Part shown: piece by piece, positions 44,124 to 52,701 of the stretch
Position numbering within the stretch: position 1 is the first letter of the stretch
Layout of the letters: each line of letters opens with the position of its first letter
Source: Brevibacillus parabrevis
GTDB taxonomy: Bacteria > Bacillota > Bacilli > Brevibacillales > Brevibacillaceae
Direction of reading: 5' to 3'
Assembly (NCBI RefSeq): GCF_003710905.1
Contig: NZ_RHHV01000010.1
Location: 248,001-312,000, forward strand
DNA length: 64,000 bases
Made by a program: the position numbers and the translations under genes
Notes under the pieces: model-generated
Database searches by the model: none
What the model saw: the letters and a program-made list of their open reading frames with translations, nothing else
Told to the model about the DNA's origin: nothing

Positions 44124-45623
44124 ATGGAAGTAACCGTAGAAAAACGCTCACAGCTTGTGAGCTACGTATGTGATGAGCTGATCGTGCCGCTCTGGAAAGG
44201 GGAACAGCTTTCCGAGGTGTACCCGGAACTGGAAGAAGCTTTCGCAGGCAGCCTCAGCGGCTTGCAGCAGGAAGGCGAAATCACGGGCGAGGCGAAAGAG
44301 CTGACAGTCATTCATGGCTTGAACCGGATTGCCGCGAAAAAGCTGCTCATCGTCGGCATGGGCGATCCGGCCAAATTTGACTTTGTCGCTGCACGCAACG
44401 CATGGGGCCGGGCAGCCAAATCAGTCGTGTCCAAAGGAAACGCGAAAAACGTCGCAATCGATTTGCCGACAACCGGGCATTTGAGTGCCGAGCGTCTGTC
44501 CCAGGCAGTAACAGAGGCGTTCGGTCTGGCAGAATACAATTATGAAGGCTATCGTCAAAAAGCGAAGCGGGAATTTGCGCCAATCGCCACTGTGCGAATC
44601 TTGGCAGCGGACGATGCTGTAAGCGCTGTACAGGCTGGCGTGCTGCGGGGGAATGCGCTCGTTTCCGGTACGAATCTGGCGCGTACGCTCGTCAATGAGC
44701 CAGCCAACTACTTGACGCCGCGCGCTCTGAAGGACGCCGCTGTCGCTGTGGCAGAGCGTTACGGCATGACCGTGGAAGTTCTGGAGAAAGCCAAGCTGGA
44801 AGAGCTGGGCATGGGCGGAGTTCTCAGTGTCGCAAAAGGCAGCGAGCTGGAACCGTACGTCGTAGCCGTCAAATATCAGGGAAGAAAAACGTGGGATAAC
44901 GTTATCGGCCTGGTTGGAAAGGGCGTTACTTTTGACACGGGCGGTATTTCCATCAAGCCGGTAGCGGGCATGGAAGACATGAAGTCGGATATGGGCGGCG
45001 CGGCTGCCATGATCGGCGCGCTGGAATCGCTGGGCCAAATGAAGCCGGAAGTAAACGTGCTCGCGGTCATTGGAACAGTGGAAAACATGCCGTCGGGCAC
45101 AGCATTCCGTCCTGGCGACGTGATCACAACCATGAGCGGAAAAACGGTCGAGATCATCACGACAGATGCGGAAGGCCGCCTCGTTTTGGCCGATTGCATT
45201 ACTTATGCAAAAGAGCAAGGAGTGTCGTGCATCGTAGACGCCGCCACGCTGACAGGCGGAATCGTCGTTGCGCTCGGACATTACTGCTCCGGGGCAATGA
45301 CGAACGACAAGGCGCTCATGGATGAGCTTTTGCAAGCAGCGGATGTTGCTGGCGAACGCCTGTGGCAGCTCCCGACCTTCGAGGAGTACCGCAGCCTGAA
45401 CAAGAGCCGCTTTGCCGACCTGAAAAACTCGGGCGGACGTTACGGCCACGGCATCATCGGCGGCGTTTTCCTCCAGGAGTTCGTCGGCGAGACACCATGG
45501 GTACACCTGGACATCGCTGGCACAGCGTACACGGCCACAACGGGCGACATGCAGCCAGCTGGCGGTACAGGCGTCATGACGCGCACGATTGCCGAATTTG
45601 TAGCAAGCCGCAGCCAATCCTAA
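44124..45623 (+). CDS. pepA: Leucyl aminopeptidase PepA/YuiE (M17)
   Basis: A 499-residue dizinc aminopeptidase. The N-terminal macro-like domain (to ~res 160) is followed by the catalytic domain: VGKGVTFDTGGISIKP (Lys/Asp), SDMGGAAAM, and the M17 signature TTDAEGRLVLAD. Removes N-terminal residues from peptides in the cytosol, complementing the peptide import operon. ATG 44124 with AGGGAAGAG upstream. Confidence 0.93.
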   Translation: MEVTVEKRSQLVSYVCDELIVPLWKGEQLSEVYPELEEAFAGSLSGLQQEGEITGEAKELTVIHGLNRIAAKKLLIVGMGDPAKFDFVAARNAWGRAAKSVVSKGNAKNVAIDLPTTGHLSAERLSQAVTEAFGLAEYNYEGYRQKAKREFAPIATVRILAADDAVSAVQAGVLRGNALVSGTNLARTLVNEPANYLTPRALKDAAVAVAERYGMTVEVLEKAKLEELGMGGVLSVAKGSELEPYVVAVKYQGRKTWDNVIGLVGKGVTFDTGGISIKPVAGMEDMKSDMGGAAAMIGALESLGQMKPEVNVLAVIGTVENMPSGTAFRPGDVITTMSGKTVEIITTDAEGRLVLADCITYAKEQGVSCIVDAATLTGGIVVALGHYCSGAMTNDKALMDELLQAADVAGERLWQLPTFEEYRSLNKSRFADLKNSGGRYGHGIIGGVFLQEFVGETPWVHLDIAGTAYTATTGDMQPAGGTGVMTRTIAEFVASRSQS

Positions 45624-45645
45624 ACACGAAAAGGAGTGCATTGAC

Positions 45646-46077
45646 ATGAGCCAAAATCCTAGCAACGAAGTTCGCCGCCAAATGTTGGAGGAGGCGAAGA
45701 CGATCGCTGTAGTAGGACTGTCCAACAAACCGGATCGCACCAGTTACATGGTCGCACAGGCCATGCAAAATGTCGGCTACCGCATCATTCCGGTCAACCC
45801 GGTTATTGCCGGGGAAACGGTACTGGGCGAAAAAGTCGTTTCCAGCCTGGCAGAAATCGATCAGCCTGTGGACATCGTCAACGTTTTCCGCAAAAGCGAA
45901 GACATTTTGCCTGTCGCAGAAGACGCCCTGAAAATGCAACAGAAGCCGAAAGTGTTCTGGATGCAGCAAGGGATCGCCAATGAAGAGGCGGCAAACCAAG
46001 TTCGCGCCGAAGGCATCGAAGTCGTGCAAGATATGTGCATCAAGGTAGACCATGCGCTGCTGCGCGTTGGCAAGTAA
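45646..46077 (+). CDS. CoA-binding domain protein (YccU/YumA-like)
   Basis: A 143-residue Rossmann protein: TIAVVGLSNKPDRTSYMVAQ binds CoA or a nucleotide; VFWMQQGIANEEA and QDMCIKVDHALL close the fold. No catalytic partner is fused. AAAGGAGTG precedes the ATG; 22 bases separate it from pepA, so cotranscription is likely. Confidence 0.88.
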   Translation: MSQNPSNEVRRQMLEEAKTIAVVGLSNKPDRTSYMVAQAMQNVGYRIIPVNPVIAGETVLGEKVVSSLAEIDQPVDIVNVFRKSEDILPVAEDALKMQQKPKVFWMQQGIANEEAANQVRAEGIEVVQDMCIKVDHALLRVGK

Positions 46078-46179
46078 GATTTTTTCTTTTTGCTTCTCTT
46101 TGGAAGGCGGGGATGACGTCAAATCGTCATGCGCCCTATGACCTGAGCTAACACTCGTGTTGCAACGGTTGGTACAACG

Positions 46180-46215
46180 GGATGCTACAACAGGATGCTA
46201 CAACAGGATACTACC
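46180..46215. repeat. Short tandem repeat, 13-bp unit, 2.8 copies
   Basis: GGATGCTACAACA occurs twice head to tail, then a partial third copy. It lies in the 383-base gap 46078-46460, which also holds a run of ten G's (46249-46258 region) and an imperfect hairpin ending in TTTTT but no gene I can support. Confidence 0.7.
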
Positions 46216-46460
46216 TTGCGAAAAGGCAAAGGGCCTCCGCTCTCACATGGGGGGGGGGCTTTTTGCAGCATAATCAGGTTCGGTTCGGGCTGGTTTTCGG
46301 GGGAAACGCGCTGGAGGCTTACTTGGTATGTGGTACGGCGCTGGCCCACGCTTTGCAGGCGCTGCACTTTCGCCGTCATTTTTTCTTGCACGTTATCGCT
46401 TTCGCTGGATATGATAAGAAAAAGCAGGACAAGCGGACAAAGACAGCAAGGAGTGGGCCT

Positions 46461-47057
46461 ATGTTTATCCATCCATCGACAGACACCAAGCGCGACCGTA
46501 TCCCCCCGAACCAGAAGCAGACGACGGGTTTTCCCGTACTTCACTACGGAGATGTTCCAGAGTACACGGACCTGTCCACCGAGTGGAGCTTCCGCCTGTT
46601 CGGCTTGGTCGAGGAAGAAGTCACATTGACGTACGAACAAATGATGGCGCTGCCGACAGGCGAAGTGACGAACGACATTCACTGCGTCACAGGCTGGAGC
46701 AAGCTGGACAACGAGTGGCAGGGCATCCCGGTAGAAGAAGTGCTGAAGCTCGTGAAAATAAAGCCGGAAGCCAAGTACGTCATGCTGCACGCCGAGCACG
46801 GCTGGACAGTGAACATGCCTTTGGCCGACTTCACGAAAGCAGGCAACCTGTTCGCCAACAAACACAACGGCGAGAACCTGACCCCCGAACACGGCTGGCC
46901 GCTGCGCTTCGTCATCCCGCACCTCTACTTCTGGAAAAGCGCGAAGTGGGTGCGCGGCATCGAGTTTATGGAGAAGGACAGGCAGGGATTTTGGGAGAAG
47001 AATGGATACAACATGTATGGAGATCCGTGGCTTCAACAACGTTACGCTTGGGATTAA
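46461..47057 (+). CDS. yuiH: Sulfite oxidase-like molybdopterin protein YuiH
   Basis: A 198-residue single-domain Mo-cofactor oxidoreductase. The conserved Cys that binds Mo lies in DIHCVTGWSKLDN; TEWSFRLFGLVEEE, HAEHGWTVNMPL and WPLRFVIPHLYFWKSAKWV are typical of the YuiH/YedY-like group. No signal peptide. AAGGAG lies 8 bases before the ATG. This is the last clear core gene before the accessory region. Confidence 0.88.
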   Translation: MFIHPSTDTKRDRIPPNQKQTTGFPVLHYGDVPEYTDLSTEWSFRLFGLVEEEVTLTYEQMMALPTGEVTNDIHCVTGWSKLDNEWQGIPVEEVLKLVKIKPEAKYVMLHAEHGWTVNMPLADFTKAGNLFANKHNGENLTPEHGWPLRFVIPHLYFWKSAKWVRGIEFMEKDRQGFWEKNGYNMYGDPWLQQRYAWD

Positions 47058-47068
47058 TTACCAATAAA

Positions 47069-47090
47069 AGGAGGCGAAAATTCGCCTCCT
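47069..47090. terminator. Bidirectional terminator at the core/accessory boundary
   Basis: The perfect 10-bp palindromic stem AGGAGGCGAA / TTCGCCTCCT with a 2-base loop. A very similar hairpin occurs at 51337-51362. Confidence 0.7.
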
Positions 47091-47508
47091 AATTTGTTTG
47101 AAATGATTTTATTTCACACGCTACACGCCGACCTGGACCGCCAACAGCTTCACCATATGTATCGACAACCATTTCAGAAAATAAGGTCTGAATGATTAGC
47201 TTTTTATGCTCAAGCTCTAGGTAGTACCAGTTATCTTTTATGTTGAGCGCCGCTTCCATGACTTCTTGTTGAGTAAGAGCTGTTGATTTTTTTTCTAATA
47301 CTGGTTGAGCAAAGAGTTGAGACTTAATCGCTTCCTCTCGTGTAGATTCTTCTTGCATCCTCAATCTCAAGTCATCAATCGAAATAGCATCATTTGCAAA
47401 TGCCATCTGCCACTTTTTTTTTTCGTTTTTGAATCTCAGCAAGCCTCTAGTGCACTCTCCTATAAATATCCTCCTCTCTATTTTTAGGTGAAAAGTAACA
47501 CCCTCCAA
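47089..47508 (-). pseudogene. C-terminal remnant of a large serine recombinase
   Basis: Residues ~30-139 of this frame (KKKWQMAFANDAISIDDLR..., LTQQEVMEAALNIKDNW, LIIQTLFSEMVVDTYGEAVGG) look like the helical tail of phage/ICE large serine integrases. The resolvase catalytic domain and zinc domain are absent. The homology-like part begins just after a ten-base A/T homopolymer at 47416-47425, a likely break point. No ribosome site at the nominal start. Family assignment is from memory of such tails and not proven. Confidence 0.5.
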
Positions 47509-47642
47509 AGAAATATTACCTCATTTGTCCTATTTTGGCGATATATGGAATACAACGACATCTCGATATTAGTCTAAGTAAAGAAGAGACTTTTCTATTT
47601 TCTGGGACAATTGTATGATTTGTAGAAAGAGAGAGTGAGAAC

Positions 47643-48366
47643 GTGGTATATCACAATTTGAAAGAAATTTTTATTCAAAAAATGGGTGTGCCTGTACTCT
47701 TTCCTGTATTTCCGAGGCCAATGGATTCTCAAATTCTTTTTACCCATTCACTGACTCGCAAAGTAATGGAAGTACACTCTGGTCTGTATTGTCGACTTGA
47801 TCTGCAGTTAAAAAATGTAAAAAGATGCGATGGAGTTTCTAAAAACTAGTGGTGTCAATGTAGAAGACAAAATACTGATGAATGGGTTTTCAGCTTCTGG
47901 TAAGTTTGTGACTCGGTTTACACTAATGCATCCTGAGATGGTGCAAGCAGTTGCCGCCGGAGGAGTAAACGCTATCTTAACTTTACCGTTGGAGTCTTTG
48001 GATGGCGAACGCATACGCTACCCAGTGGGGGTATCTGATCTTGCTAATTTAACCGGAAAAGTCTTTGATTTTCCCCAATACGCAAGAGTTCCCCATTTTG
48101 TATTCATGGGAAGTTTAGATATAAATGATCAAGTTCAAATCAAATATGCTCCAGAAACTTTTGATATCCAGGACATTGAATTAATTTACAACCTAATTGG
48201 TGAGAAAATGATGCCCGATCGGTGGATGAAAACACAAATTATATTTAGCCAATTAGGTTGTAATAGAGTTTCCTTCAAGACTTACGAAGGAGTCGACCAT
48301 AGATATGTTTCCGAAATCATTGATGACTTGATTAATTTCTTTACTGCTAATACTCAATATGAATAG
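47643..48366 (+). pseudogene. Alpha/beta hydrolase, N-terminally truncated and frameshifted
   Basis: Two overlapping frames make one protein. The first (47643-47849) has VPVLFPVFPRP and LYCRLDLQLKNVK; the second (from about 47825) continues with MEFLKTSGVNVEDKIL, the nucleophile elbow GFSASGK and a final VDHRY supplying the catalytic His. The shift falls in the A-rich stretch near 47812-47830. The N-terminus of a typical ~350-residue relative is missing. Confidence 0.65.
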
Positions 48367-48749
48367 GAAGACGCTCCACAAAAAAAGTGGGGCTTTTCTT
48401 TTTGTCATCCATCATAAGACAGGAATAAACGCTCGTGTAAAGGTGAGAGAATAGAGATCAAATTTAGCCCTAGATTGTGTAACGACAGCTCGTGTAACGA
48501 CTCATGGAGGATAAGAAACGGATTTACAATAGTTGGTGGAAGCAGACATGGTCGTGTCAGGTACCGCATATGTATTGATACTTGCGGGGAGCGTAATTGA
48601 AAAAAAGAGTAAGGATTCGAGCTGACTCCTGTTTATTCATACTGAGCGTGCATGATTTTACAAAATTTTATTTTTGATTCGACATGTTTTTACAACATTT
48701 TCAATTAATTACCATTATTATGAGTAAGAGAATATTGATTTGAGGTGAT
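48367..48749. other. Gene-free interval
   Basis: It holds a weak hairpin with T tract at 48377-48402 (CCAC / GTGG), a twice-used GCTCGTGTAA word (48432, 48490), and then strongly AT-rich DNA to 48740 that could hold the promoter for the secreted-protein pair. I see no gene. Confidence 0.5.
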
Positions 48750-48926
48750 ATTATCAAAAAAATTCTCTTGGTTATACTTCTTGGGCTGTTGGCATTCAGT
48801 TTTTTTGATCTTGACGTTAGCATGGGAATAAGTAAAAAGGTTTCTGTAGTTATCACAGTTGCGGTTGTTGCTTGGATGACTTATCTGGACTATAAGGGTG
48901 GAGGAAAGACGAGTGAAAAAAAATAA
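48750..48926 (+). CDS. Small two-helix membrane protein with non-standard start
   Basis: A 58-residue frame: two hydrophobic stretches (ILLVILLGLLAFSFF and VSVVITVAVVAWMTYL), then a basic tail KGGGKTSEKK. GAGGTGAT stands just before an ATT codon at 48750; the next usable in-frame starts are TTG 48768 and ATG 48810, so the start is open. The 3' end carries the Shine-Dalgarno for, and overlaps by 14 bases with, the next gene, implying coupling. A partner or immunity role is a guess. Confidence 0.5.
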   Translation: MIKKILLVILLGLLAFSFFDLDVSMGISKKVSVVITVAVVAWMTYLDYKGGGKTSEKK

Positions 48927-49551
48927 AATAACTAAATCGTTACTAGCAGTTGCATTGACTACAGCTTTTCTATTTACTGGATACTCTCCGGTAGCGATGC
49001 CTAGTGTTCATGCAGCAGAACAAACTATTGACCAAAGTTTTGATGTACTACTTGAAATTGCAAAATCAGATTTGGAAGAAAAGACCTTTGTCAAGAATGG
49101 TGTAGTTGTAAATGGGTATAGCAACTACAAAGAAGCGGGAGTCAGCCAAGAGGCGTTTGAAGAATTTGAAAAGATTGTTAGTTATGCAAATAAGGAAATC
49201 AAAAAAGGGAACATGGTTGTTGGCAAGAACATTTTAGATACAAAAGCAGACATTATTAACACAAATTCGAGTAAAGCTTGCAGTTCTAAGAATTCAACCA
49301 ACAACATAAAACCTATGGCGCTTTATTATGATTACCACATTAGTGCAAGTAAAGCCACAAAGATTGGAAAAGCGTTAGCTGCGGGTATCGGAGCTGCTGC
49401 ACTAGCTTCTGAATTTGGCCTGCCAGCTGCTGTAGCTGCGGTACTCACTGCTTTATACGGAGCAAATGAGTTGTGCAATTGGGATGGTAATGGGTATACC
49501 ATTTACTACATAATTACTCCTATCCCTGCGGGCTACTGTGTACCAGATTGA
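48913..49551 (+). CDS. Secreted protein with bacteriocin-like C-terminus
   Basis: A 212-residue exported protein. Signal peptide residues 1-33 (ending SVHAAE). A charged middle (~res 34-130) follows, then a Gly/Ala-rich hydrophobic helix (IGKALAAGIGAAALASEFGL, ~res 154-173) and a Cys-bounded tail (CNWDGNG...AGYC). Precursor layout recalls SdpC-like or other membrane-active toxins, where a C-terminal hydrophobic peptide is released; no sequence match is claimed. Starts at GTG 48913, GGAGG upstream. Confidence 0.7.
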   Translation: MKKNKITKSLLAVALTTAFLFTGYSPVAMPSVHAAEQTIDQSFDVLLEIAKSDLEEKTFVKNGVVVNGYSNYKEAGVSQEAFEEFEKIVSYANKEIKKGNMVVGKNILDTKADIINTNSSKACSSKNSTNNIKPMALYYDYHISASKATKIGKALAAGIGAAALASEFGLPAAVAAVLTALYGANELCNWDGNGYTIYYIITPIPAGYCVPD

Positions 49552-49575
49552 TTATTAATTTAATATCAGACTGAC

Positions 49576-51100
49576 AAAAAGGCCCCTTCAATTGTGAACT
49601 GTGACCTGAGAAATGGACAGTATTTGAAAAGGGCCTCTCGAAACTTAAGCGGCTATGAGATGACTCCTGAATTCATCAGGGGTCATCTTTTTTAAGGTCC
49701 ATTGGTAACGCTCTGAATTGTAATAGGTTACGTATTCATTAACACGCTGACGCAACTCTTTCAGGGATGCACAGTCCTTGTATTCAAGTTCATCTTTCAT
49801 ATGACCAAAGAATGATTCCATGGAAGCATTGTCCCAGCAGTTACCTTTGCGAGATATCGACTGCTTAAAGCCAGCTTTAGCAATAAGGAGCCTCGTTAAG
49901 GGATGAGTATAGTGCATGCCTTGATCTGAATGAAAAATAGCATCAGGATGGACGTTACCGTCCAACCGTCTGATTAATTGGGCCAGCGTTCGTTTAACCA
50001 GGGATAACTCTAACGTGGAAGATAGATAGTGTGCCAAAATCTGTTTGGTTGCACCGTCTTTCACACAGGACAGATAGGCCCATTGGCCAGTGCCATAGCG
50101 CAAATAAGTGATGTCAGTAAGCAGAACCTTCTCGGGTATACCTTGGTCAAACTGGCGTTCCAGGAGGTTTGGACATGTGCGGTGTTCCTGAGTTGCCTTG
50201 GCCATTTTACGATATGGATTCGCTTTCCGAATGACAGTGACCAACTTAAACTTTCGCATGAGACGACGAATCTTTTTATGGTTCATCACGACACCGTTCA
50301 AACGCGCCAATCTCATTTTGATGACCAGTGCCCCGGCTTTCCCTTTCAGGGCTTCGAAATGCTCCTTTATTAGCAGGAAGTCACGTTCATCCGCCGCTTC
50401 TCGAAGCTGACGGTGTTCTTCAGCACGACACCAGCGATAATAGCCACTCGGGCTAACTTCTGCAATCTGACATAGATAACGGGTTACGCGCTGCAAGCTA
50501 TGTTTTCGAAGGACTAGGTTAATGAGCTGAAAGCCCTCGGAAGATGGTAACGTCTTACTGGTTTGTCTTTCGAGCGCTTCTAGCTTTTTTAGAAGTTCAT
50601 TCTCTGTCTCAAGAAGCCTAATTCGCGCTTGAGCACGTCTCCATTTCTCTTCCGCCGATAACTCTCCTTCTGACTTTCTGCCCGTGCTGCCCTTACCTCT
50701 ACGCTCCTCAATAAATCCAGCTTCACCAAAGGTAGCATATACTTTTCGCCATCGAAGCAAGCACTTTTTTGGCATATCCCGACCGATCATTTCCATGTAA
50801 AAACCCGCCTGAAGAAAAATCTCCATCGGCGTTTGTCCCTCTTGGTATGCTTGTACAGCGGCAACCTTGAATGAAGGAGAATACGAGATGTTTTTCCCCG
50901 TTACTCGAAGTACATTTGGATTTTTCTCCAACATTTGTATCTCTTGTTCAGTAAAACGTTTTCTGTCTCGGCTCATTTTCCGTTTCCTCACTCATTTCTC
51001 GTTAAAGAAGATTAAAACACAAAAACCCGCAAGACGGTCACTTTTTTCAAAGTGTCCATCTTGCGGGTCACAGTTCACTCATTGCAGAAGGGGCCTTTTT
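49576..51100 (-). mobile_element. Complete IS3-family insertion sequence (single-ORF type)
   Basis: Inverted repeats bound about 1.5 kb: the left end AAAAAGGCCCCTTC ... GTGAACTGTGACC (49576-49615) and the right end in inverted form (51061-51100). An inner hairpin with CCCGCAAGA / TCTTGCGGG arms lies at 51026-51068. The transposase runs on the minus strand. I could not identify a clear target-site duplication. Confidence 0.85.
49645..50991 (-). CDS. IS3-family transposase, fused OrfAB
   Basis: A 448-residue protein. The N-terminal helix-turn-helix (SPSFKVAAVQAYQEGQTPMEIF) and leucine-zipper-like coil lead into an rve/DDE integrase core. All three acidic residues are visible: Asp in LLTDITYL, Asp in FHSDQGMHY, Glu in NASMESFFG. 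A single reading frame replaces the usual two-frame arrangement. It looks intact and therefore potentially active. Confidence 0.9.
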   Translation of the reverse strand: MRKRKMSRDRKRFTEQEIQMLEKNPNVLRVTGKNISYSPSFKVAAVQAYQEGQTPMEIFLQAGFYMEMIGRDMPKKCLLRWRKVYATFGEAGFIEERRGKGSTGRKSEGELSAEEKWRRAQARIRLLETENELLKKLEALERQTSKTLPSSEGFQLINLVLRKHSLQRVTRYLCQIAEVSPSGYYRWCRAEEHRQLREAADERDFLLIKEHFEALKGKAGALVIKMRLARLNGVVMNHKKIRRLMRKFKLVTVIRKANPYRKMAKATQEHRTCPNLLERQFDQGIPEKVLLTDITYLRYGTGQWAYLSCVKDGATKQILAHYLSSTLELSLVKRTLAQLIRRLDGNVHPDAIFHSDQGMHYTHPLTRLLIAKAGFKQSISRKGNCWDNASMESFFGHMKDELEYKDCASLKELRQRVNEYVTYYNSERYQWTLKKMTPDEFRSHLIAA

Positions 51101-51105
51101 TTTAT

Positions 51106-51149
51106 TTGCATGTTGGCAATCCGTTCGCATATAATACAAACAAATGTTC
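51106..51149 (+). promoter_or_regulatory. Promoter with LexA-like box
   Basis: TTGCAT and TATAAT spaced 18 bases, then AAAC-AAAT-GTTC (51138-51149), one mismatch from the Bacillus LexA/DinR box GAAC-N4-GTTC, just downstream of the -10, a common repressor position. It precedes a YolD-like frame, as in SOS yolD-type operons. Confidence 0.5.
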
Positions 51150-51336
51150 TTGTTCGGGGGCGAACAGCATGAGAATCAGCAAGATAGATAATCCAACTTC
51201 AGGACGTTTCGTGCTTCCGCAACAGCGGGAATTGTACTTGCAGATGAAGGAAGACGAGAAATTGGTTCCGATGCCATCACTTGAGCATGATGAACTTGAA
51301 TCAAAGATTTGCCTGGGATTGATTGCAAAAAAGAGG

Positions 51337-51362
51337 GAGGCGAGAATTTCGCCTCTTTTTTT
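51337..51362 (+). terminator. Terminator-like hairpin, near copy of 47069-47090
   Basis: The stem GAGGCGA / TCGCCTC is followed by eight T's. Confidence 0.65.
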
Positions 51363-51375
51363 GTTGGGGAAGATT

Positions 51376-51425
51376 TTTCTTTTGTATGCTGCATGCCGAT
51401 TGGTGCCACCAATTGCAGCGCCATA
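51376..51425 (-). repeat. Second, diverged copy of the serine-recombinase tail end
   Basis: Read on the minus strand it encodes GAAIGGTNRHA, aligning with GEAVGGPGRRVA at the end of the 47089 remnant; about 26 of 41 aligned bases agree. Both copies follow the same kind of hairpin. Only this short piece remains. Confidence 0.4.
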
Positions 51426-51495
51426 AGAAGGCGGTCCTGCTGAGCATCGATGGAGTGGCCATCTTTTGCTTGCTCATCAGTTGAAACCCGAGTTT

Positions 51496-51651
51496 TTAGA
51501 TCAGTCTATTGAGAAGTTCTGCTTTTTTCTTCTTCTGAAATATACGTTTTCGCCAAAAAAGAAATAGTTGGACCAGGAAATAAACAAAGATTACATCGTG
51601 GACAACTCCTACACTTGAAGCAACCATGTCAATTGTTTCTTCTACATTCAT
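51496..51651 (-). CDS. Small single-helix membrane protein
   Basis: A 51-residue protein: acidic start, a hydrophobic helix (VIFVYFLVQLFLFW), then a strongly basic tail (RKRIFQKKKK). It starts 3 bases after the stop of the 51655 gene, so the two are one operon. The layout recalls holin-like or toxin-like miniproteins, without a family match. Confidence 0.5.
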   Translation of the reverse strand: MNVEETIDMVASSVGVVHDVIFVYFLVQLFLFWRKRIFQKKKKAELLNRLI

Positions 51652-51654
51652 AAC

Positions 51655-51876
51655 TTATTCATCGCTTTCCTTGGTGGAAAAATGAGTTGACTGTTTTTGT
51701 TCTTGGATCACGACAAGACGCTCGATCTTACTTATGATTTCATCGTTTTGTAATAAGTTTCTTTTCATATAACGAACAGCAAAGAGAAGTACAAAAATGG
51801 TTACAGTTGCTTCAATCAGGTAAATTAAATTACTAATCAGTCTCGGGATCATTAAGGACCAAGAAATGCCTTCCAT
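51655..51876 (-). CDS. Small membrane protein with cytosolic helix (holin/BhlA-like layout)
   Basis: A 73-residue protein: membrane helix ~res 14-38 (LIYLIEATVTIFVLLFAV), then a charged helix (KIERLVVIQEQKQ). AGGAGG lies 7 bases before the ATG, giving strong support for translation. Phage holin or holin-associated function is a guess from layout only. Confidence 0.55.
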   Translation of the reverse strand: MEGISWSLMIPRLISNLIYLIEATVTIFVLLFAVRYMKRNLLQNDEIISKIERLVVIQEQKQSTHFSTKESDE

Positions 51877-52034
51877 TGTTTACCTCCTGTGTAATTTGTT
51901 TATCCCATTTTATTACAGAATTTAGAGAATGCGAAGTTTTCATTTAACACAACACACGATTTGAGAAATGGGATCAGCAGGTAAGCTTGAAAAAATGCCG
52001 GTATCCAATACGCAATAGATACCGGCCTCCACTT

Positions 52035-52499
52035 CTATTCAAGTGTATAGTCGTAGCGAATGAAGCCTTTATGATAGGCAATTTTGTCATAAAGAGCACG
52101 AGCAGTGAAATTGTCCTGGCGGGTTTGCCAGTACAGCCCAGAAGCTTTTTGTTCTCGTGCAGCTTGAGCGACCCGTTCTATAAGGGCACGGGCCACACCA
52201 TGTCCGCGAGCGGTTTCGTCAACGAAGAGGTCTTGCAGGTAGCACACATCTTTTTTCCAGACCGTAGGCTGAAAAACGTAGTGGGTGATACCGATCAAGT
52301 TGCCATGAAGATGCGCACCGAAACCGAATATTCTATCGCCAATGAGCAGTCGGTTCCAGATCTCATCGTATGCGGAATCTGGGAGCTCTGTCTCGTAAAA
52401 GGCTTTGTAGCTTCGAGCCAATACGTCCCAACGCTTTCGATCCTCTGCTCTTAGCGGAGTGATGTCAAGCATGAGACTTTTGTTCATGTTTTCAGCCAT
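52035..52499 (-). CDS. GNAT family N-acetyltransferase
   Basis: A 154-residue acetyltransferase. YLQDLFVDETARGHGVARALIERV contains the acetyl-CoA pyrophosphate loop (R/Q-x-x-G-x-G/A form: ARGHGVA), and NFTARALYDKI is the final conserved helix. Substrate unknown. Start ATG 52499 with GAGGAGG upstream. Intact, with no sign of decay, unlike the DNA to its right. Confidence 0.85.
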   Translation of the reverse strand: MAENMNKSLMLDITPLRAEDRKRWDVLARSYKAFYETELPDSAYDEIWNRLLIGDRIFGFGAHLHGNLIGITHYVFQPTVWKKDVCYLQDLFVDETARGHGVARALIERVAQAAREQKASGLYWQTRQDNFTARALYDKIAYHKGFIRYDYTLE

Positions 52500-52657
52500 T
52501 TGAAAATCAAACCTCCTCGTGGTCACTATTAAAGATTTAATCAGCATATTATCACGAATCTTTCACTTAAACAGGTTGCAGAAAACCGTTTCTATACCAG
52601 GTCAGACGAGGGTTAAGCCAAAATGTACTTTTGTAGTTGTGATACTACTTGTGAGAA

Positions 52658-52689
52658 GGCTGGGAGGCACAGCTTCTTTTCTCCCAGCC
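52658..52689. other. Perfect 9-bp hairpin next to the 34-residue peptide gene
   Basis: GGCTGGGAG / CTCCCAGCC with a 14-base loop and no T tract on either side. It lies 13 bases beyond the peptide's stop codon and could protect its short mRNA. Confidence 0.5.
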
Positions 52690-52701
52690 TGGTTGAAAAC
52701 A

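Larger units (their letters stand above)
51169..51426 (+). pseudogene. YolD-like SOS-associated fragment
   Basis: The first ~44 residues (FVLPQQRELYLQMKEDEKL, SLEHDELE) resemble the YolD-like family that accompanies UvrX-type polymerases. After about residue 46 the reading runs into a terminator-like hairpin and unrelated DNA, so the C-terminal half is missing. GGGGGCGAA precedes the ATG, inside a GTTCG/CGAAC stem. Confidence 0.45.

Noticed and set aside
46225-46270. Hairpin ending in TTTTT near the poly-G run as a terminator
   Set aside because: Pairing is interrupted by several mismatches and depends on sliding along the G run.
48913-49551. Direct assignment as SdpC
   Set aside because: Only the precursor layout is similar; I see no matching toxin sequence or neighbouring sdpAB genes.
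51152-51165. GTTCG-GGGG-CGAAC palindrome as a LexA box
   Set aside because: Half-sites are in the reverse order of GAAC-N4-GTTC; it more likely forms a small hairpin holding the ribosome site.
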